Below, in pieces: positions 59,697 to 64,000 of a stretch of 64,000 nucleotides of DNA. The DNA is from Adiantum capillus-veneris (Eukaryota > Streptophyta > Polypodiopsida > Polypodiales > Pteridaceae). Location: NCBI GenBank assembly GCA_014529385.2, contig CM043954.1:98728747-98792746 (forward strand), in the 5' to 3' direction. The position numbers and the translations under genes were made by a program. Numbering within the stretch: position 1 is the stretch's first letter; each line of letters starts with the position of its first letter. The notes beneath the pieces are model-generated. The model was not told where the DNA came from. It ran no database searches and saw only the letters and a list, made by a program, of their open reading frames with translations.

Positions 59697-60581
59697 AAAC
59701 CTGCAGAAAAACACAGCACGCTGTAATTCTCTGTTTTGGATTGTTTTTAGCAAAGCGAACATGTCTACGTGTGTCCCAAGGGCTCCCGCGCGCAATGGAA
59801 CAGTTCCTTTGTAATTTGGACGTGTTTTCACACGAGAAAACTCTCTATTTTCGCAATTCTTAGCGATGGACCTACGCGTACCTGTGGGGGATTAGCAATT
59901 AGCTAATCCAGTACCTGTTCAGAAGGCTCCTGCCTTGGGCAAACGTGCATAAAACCCTCAAAACTATACATAGTCAATTGAGTAGCCCAACTAGTGGAGC
60001 GTTACCATATGTGCAAAGAGGAGAGAGAGATGCGCGACAACAAATCATCGCGCTACATGAGACAAAGGAGAAGGCAAGCTTTCCATTAAAGCTGTGAACC
60101 TACATCCACAACTCACACATACACTGTAGGTCACTTATGAATAAATTTCAGCCTCCACTTCAATTTTGGGCACCATCTCTTGGGATAAGAGCCTGGAGTG
60201 TGTGTGTGTGTGTTGACCTGCAGGCTGCAGGTTGCTCTCCTATTGCCATGTGTACAATTTGCTCCTTTTGGTTTTAATTCCTAGTATCCACCAACTTATA
60301 AAGTTGTAAGTGACTTGTCGAGTGACCCAAATTCTCTTATGGCGCACATAGGCTTTCATACTCATCAGAATTCAGTGCTAACTGGCCCAACCAGTCCCAT
60401 ACTGACCGACCTAGATTCCCAATGTGAGAAACCCGTTTGGCCGCAACCATTTCACACTGGCCATGCAATGTCCACTTGCACCTTTTCAAGGGTTCCAGGG
60501 AAAACAAGTAAAAATAAAATAAATAAAAGTATGTAGTACATATTTAAAGAAGGCAACAAGAAAAATACACCTCCTAGTGAC
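59697..60581 (-). other. Copia flank and 3' LTR of chromovirus D (end not located)
   Basis: The LTR of D starts (minus strand) TGTCACTAGGAGG at 60,582 beside polypurine tract GAGGGAGGGGTA (60,594-60,583). Its far end could not be fixed without a second LTR. Includes a short GT repeat near 60,200. Confidence 0.45.
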
Positions 60582-61350
60582 ATACCCCTCCCTCGAAATA
60601 GTGCAAGTGACCACACTTGCATGCCAATAAATACATGCTCATATCTCTTGATATCACATACATTCTATGATGGAAATCCAAGATATACATGCTTCCGGAA
60701 ATGTAGCATTGGACGATTAAACAATCCCACCAACTTGGCTACCATACATATATCAAACATAGAAGTCTTCTAGTGTACTCTCAAGCACAAACTTCTCTAG
60801 CCAAATTTTGTATGGAAAAGTAGATACAATTGCTAAACTACTCCTTTGAGCATCATGAACCATGCTCTTACTTGCCTCCAAAAAGCTAAATCAAGTCACT
60901 GTGGTTTCCATTTGAAAGGATTCATGATATAGTTGCAATAGCTAAGGTGAATCAACCAATTCAGACTCATTCCATCCATTTAGCATCCAAAGATGGATAG
61001 TTCTTGAACTTCACCAGATAGCGTCTTGCAATCTTTCCTCTAACCTTCCTTTCCTCTTATCAGGAACAAGAATCTCATCCAATTCTTCCACTTTGGGTAG
61101 TTCCTCATCAAGCATATTCTCTTGCACATCAGCAACAAAAGGCCTTAGAAGGCTGGCATGAAAAGCATTATGTATTTTCCAGCCTTCTAGTAGCTTCAAC
61201 CTATAAGCTACATCGCTGATCTTTTCCAAAATCTGAAAAGGACCATAACATCGCATATTGAGCTTTGGGAACAAACGTTCCTTGCCTTTCCTTTTCCTTA
61301 ACCTGGCCTTTTCAAAGCGCAAAAGTACCCAATCACTATAGCGAAAATAA
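60582..61350 (-). pseudogene. Chromovirus D: integrase C-terminus and chromodomain
   Basis: Minus strand: DWVLLRFEKARLRKRKGKER, LFPKLNMRCYGPFQILEKIS, VAYRLKLLEGWKIHNAFHAS, LLRPFV (integrase C-terminal domain), VEELDEILV, then after a shift RRYLVKFKNYPSLDAKW (chromodomain, about 61,035-60,965). Ends in a stop near 60,960, followed by a polypurine tract and LTR. Interrupted at about 61,350 by element C. A different chromovirus family from E. Confidence 0.82.
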
Positions 61351-61901
61351 TGTGTCGTGCTCTCGGTGCTCCTCAATGCAATGTGCGTGAAATCTCACTC
61401 CAACAAAATGAAAACATTGTAGACAATGAACAACAAAGCAAACAAGCGACTCAACAGTAGAACCTAAACAGCATGGGACTTGACTAACTCAGATGAACCA
61501 GTACAAACTCTGCAGTACAAACTCTGGCATGGCAGCACACTCTGCTCCAAGCCCAGCATTCACGGATACAATGGAGTTGTCGAGGCTCAAGATGTGTAGG
61601 GAGGGTGCAGTGTCTGATGTAGACTCGACACGACACTAAACTCAAGACTTATAAAACCATCTAGCACCCCAGACTAAAGCAAATGTGAGCATATATACAA
61701 CCCAAAAGAAGCAACCAACGGATAACTCAAATATCTCTAACTGACCACCTATACTTATCCCCAAACTGTGGTGGAGAAGAACTGGCCACGGTGTCCTCTA
61801 AACCACCACTCCTACCACGTGTCAAGTCCACCAAGTGTGAACCATGACCAATTGTAACTACCTTGTCTTTCCGTGTAGAGTGACACTCTAGCTCACCTAC
61901 A
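61351..61901 (-). repeat. 3' LTR of gypsy element C
   Basis: Minus strand starts TGTAGGTGAGCTAGAG at 61,901, after ..GTGGCGGGCAACC, which also precedes A's 3' LTR. Ends about GAGAGCACGACACA near 61,351. Blocks CCTCGACAACTCCATTGTA and GAGTGAGATTTCACGCACAT match LTR A. Confidence 0.78.
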
Positions 61902-64000
61902 GGTTGCCCGCCACAAGACCACTCACTGTCCCGGAGAGCGGTGTACAGAAGATCTGCAAGAAGCTCGACTATGGTATGTACACTGGAGGTGAAGACGCCC
62001 AAGAGCTGCTAGCTACTGGTGGTCGGACAATGGAGGTGGAGGCTAGTAGAATGGTGGGTAAGGAGATGGAGGCCAGGTGTATGGCGGAGAGTAGTGGCCA
62101 TATGCTTGAGGAGGGTACACTGGATAGGGAGCACAAGCCCCATGAGCAGCAGACTGGGGAGGGTGAGAAGGTGGAGCAGCTGATGGCAGAAAGCCGGGAA
62201 AGCCGCTGTAAAAAGGAGCATGATGGGACACGAGAGGCTGGGAGAGTGAGGCCATGGAGGCCCTCCAAACTGTGAGAAAGCCGACCCCGGATGCCGAGAC
62301 TTTATAGTAGGTGGTGGTTGTTCGGCTCCTTGGGAATCCACCGAATGATCTTTCGAAGCATCCGCTTGGAGTGCCACAACAATAGTAGAACTTGGAACTG
62401 TAGTTGTCAGGGATGTAGCTGTTTGTGAAACGGCTATAGGATAAGCTAGGGTGCATGAGGGACACGCTTGACTGACCACAGAGGGAAGTTCCGAAACTGC
62501 GGCCATATCATTTGCTTCTTTTAGCTGCATTTGTAAAGTGCGGACTATGGGTTTGAGATCCAGCACCTGTCGAGTGAGAATTTTGAAGCGATCTTGAGCT
62601 TGAGCAATTAACACATCCCTATCCATCGATCGTTGAAGGTGGCTGCGCACTTCTCTTTGCATACTGTCATATATGATGCGATGCAAGCCGTTAGTGCCCT
62701 ATAATAGTCTCAATTGCCTTTCTGTCCGCATCTAGAAGTCTGTCGGCCTGGGGTGAAAAGGTGACGAAGGAATCACCTTGCCCAAAGCTTAGGTGGTACT
62801 GCTGACACAACTACTAGGGTGTGTGATTGGGTGCCTACGACACTAACAATGGGTGGAGTAAAGGTAGAGGTGGCCATGCCCGATCACATTTGTTGAAGTT
62901 GCGGCCCAGACTTCAGAGACTTTAACGTGGGACTCGCAGAAAGGTAATGTTGCCAACTCTTCGATTGAGTACCTTAGCCCGTTTGCGTAGAGTGCCTTTT
63001 CCTTTGAACGGCCTGGATGGAACTCGTTGCTCTGAGGTATCATCTCCCGGATTAGAGACAGCAGTACCATCTGTTTTCTGCTGCATATTTTTCACTATTC
63101 AATACATAATGGGGGTTGCATAGCAATTAAACCTCTCTGCCTTCCCCTTTCTTTGTGTTTGAAATCGCTTTGCCCTATCCTGTAGCGCCTTAAAGAGCAG
63201 ATGGTGAAAGGGATAGGGCAGACAGTGGCAAAGACAAAAAAAACACATCACACTATGGAGATGAAGGAACTACTGCCTTAAGTCTGGTGCATAGTAAAAA
63301 GTAATATTGTAAAATGGAGTACAGCTGCTGATTCCAGGTATACTCCATATGTGAGTGAGACAACAGCTCTTGGCACGCATTCGCAGAGTCTTCAAGGGAG
63401 AGATTGGAGAAGGTTTTGGTGGTCGATAAAGGTATAGCCACAATCACTATCCCCATAGCGCGCCCAACATCCTCAACTGTAAGAGTAACCTCATTGAGTT
63501 TCGGGGAAGTGATTAGAAGAGCACTCAGTCTAGCATTGGAATAGGGCAAGAGAGATCTACGTGTGCAAGATTGTGGAGACCAAGGTATAGTAACTGCAGT
63601 TGAGAAAAAACATCCTTGAGTAATGGGTTGGGTGCCTGTAAGTATAACTCATAAGTAGTGGTGCCGTGGAGATGGCACCAGAAGGGCGTGGCACCTGGAG
63701 ACTGGTCACCTTTCCCGGAGTAACTGTAGATTGGGGCGAATCTTCATCGGAGGATTTCGAGGACAATTGCTCTGAACTCGGTGCATAGTTCGACTTGCTT
63801 TCACTGATGTCCGCGAAGGAGGAGGCTAAGGACTCCTACTCAGAGTGGACGTGTTGTTCCCGATTTCGAGTGCAAACCATCTTCGAGATGCTGAGGATTG
63901 ACCACAATTGATAATTTACCTGAGAACCGTAGTTTGCAATTGATGAGATTTCCCACATAGGAGCCGGCCCGACAACGTGCCTACCTTGGAGGACATTGAA
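61902..64000 (-). pseudogene. Gypsy element C 3' region with the same extra ORF as element A
   Basis: Runs off the right edge. On the minus strand 63,549-63,253 reads VTLTVEDVGRAMGIVIVAIP, FSNLSLEDSANACQELLSHS and LYSILQYYFLL, colinear with [28 protein letters not shown] and [11 protein letters not shown] of A. Further down 62,686-62,490 gives the coiled coil RDVLIAQAQDRFKILTRQVL. A Pro/His-rich tail with two overlapping frames (62,465-62,010) precedes the LTR. Stops lie between blocks. Confidence 0.62.

Overview
The window looks like nuclear DNA of a land plant with a large, repeat-rich genome. It has split genes with GT/AG introns, a plant CACTA transposon, Ty1/copia and Ty3/gypsy retrotransposons with tRNA-iMet type primer sites, chromoviruses, and a family of APE-type LINEs. 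The LINE reverse transcriptase (VKQGC.LSP.LFG.Y.D) does not look like the usual angiosperm L1, which together with the very long intron makes a fern, gymnosperm or other non-angiosperm plausible. The species cannot be fixed from the sequence alone.

The one recognisable cellular gene is a flap endonuclease 1 (FEN1) homologue on the minus strand. Seven exons join in frame with canonical splice sites: three small exons at 44,083-43,636, then four at 14,840-14,312. They are separated by one intron of 28,795 bp (14,841-43,635) packed with nested retrotransposons. The 5' exons (N-terminal half) were not found. The reading frame stops before the PCNA-binding tail that FEN1 normally has.

Layout. 1-9.9 kb: decayed minus-strand Ty3/gypsy element (gag to RNase H) with a 764-bp internal tandem duplication, interrupted by a 4,216-bp CACTA transposon (2,916-7,131, TSD AAT). 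10-14.3 kb: mostly unassigned, with GA/G microsatellites and a 5'-truncated LINE. 14.3-14.8 kb: 3' FEN1 exons. 15.7-26.7 kb: head-to-tail cluster of LINE copies, most joined through (CT)n tracts. 27.3-40.4 kb: gypsy element A (27,599-37,949, TSD GCCAA) inserted into a minus-strand relative, B. 40.4-43.4 kb: 5'-truncated chromovirus E carrying a small tRNA-like insertion. 43.6-44.1 kb: FEN1 exons. 45.6-50.3 kb: the longest LINE copy, sitting in a TC tract of an LTR fragment. 51.9-59.7 kb: minus-strand copia element (227-bp LTRs) containing a nested non-autonomous LTR element (52,193-54,945, TSD GATGC). 60-64 kb: chromovirus D remnant interrupted by gypsy element C.

The most interesting material is the LINE family. 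Six copies keep a perfect PCNA-interacting (PIP-box) motif near the ORF2 C-terminus. Most copies start or end in (TC)n microsatellite. Their 3' ends share a hairpin whose stem changes by compensatory substitutions, and an ORF1-only relative appears to use the same hairpin. This points to a microsatellite-targeted, PCNA-linked retrotransposon family with a non-autonomous partner. Everything here was read by eye; no alignment or database search was run.
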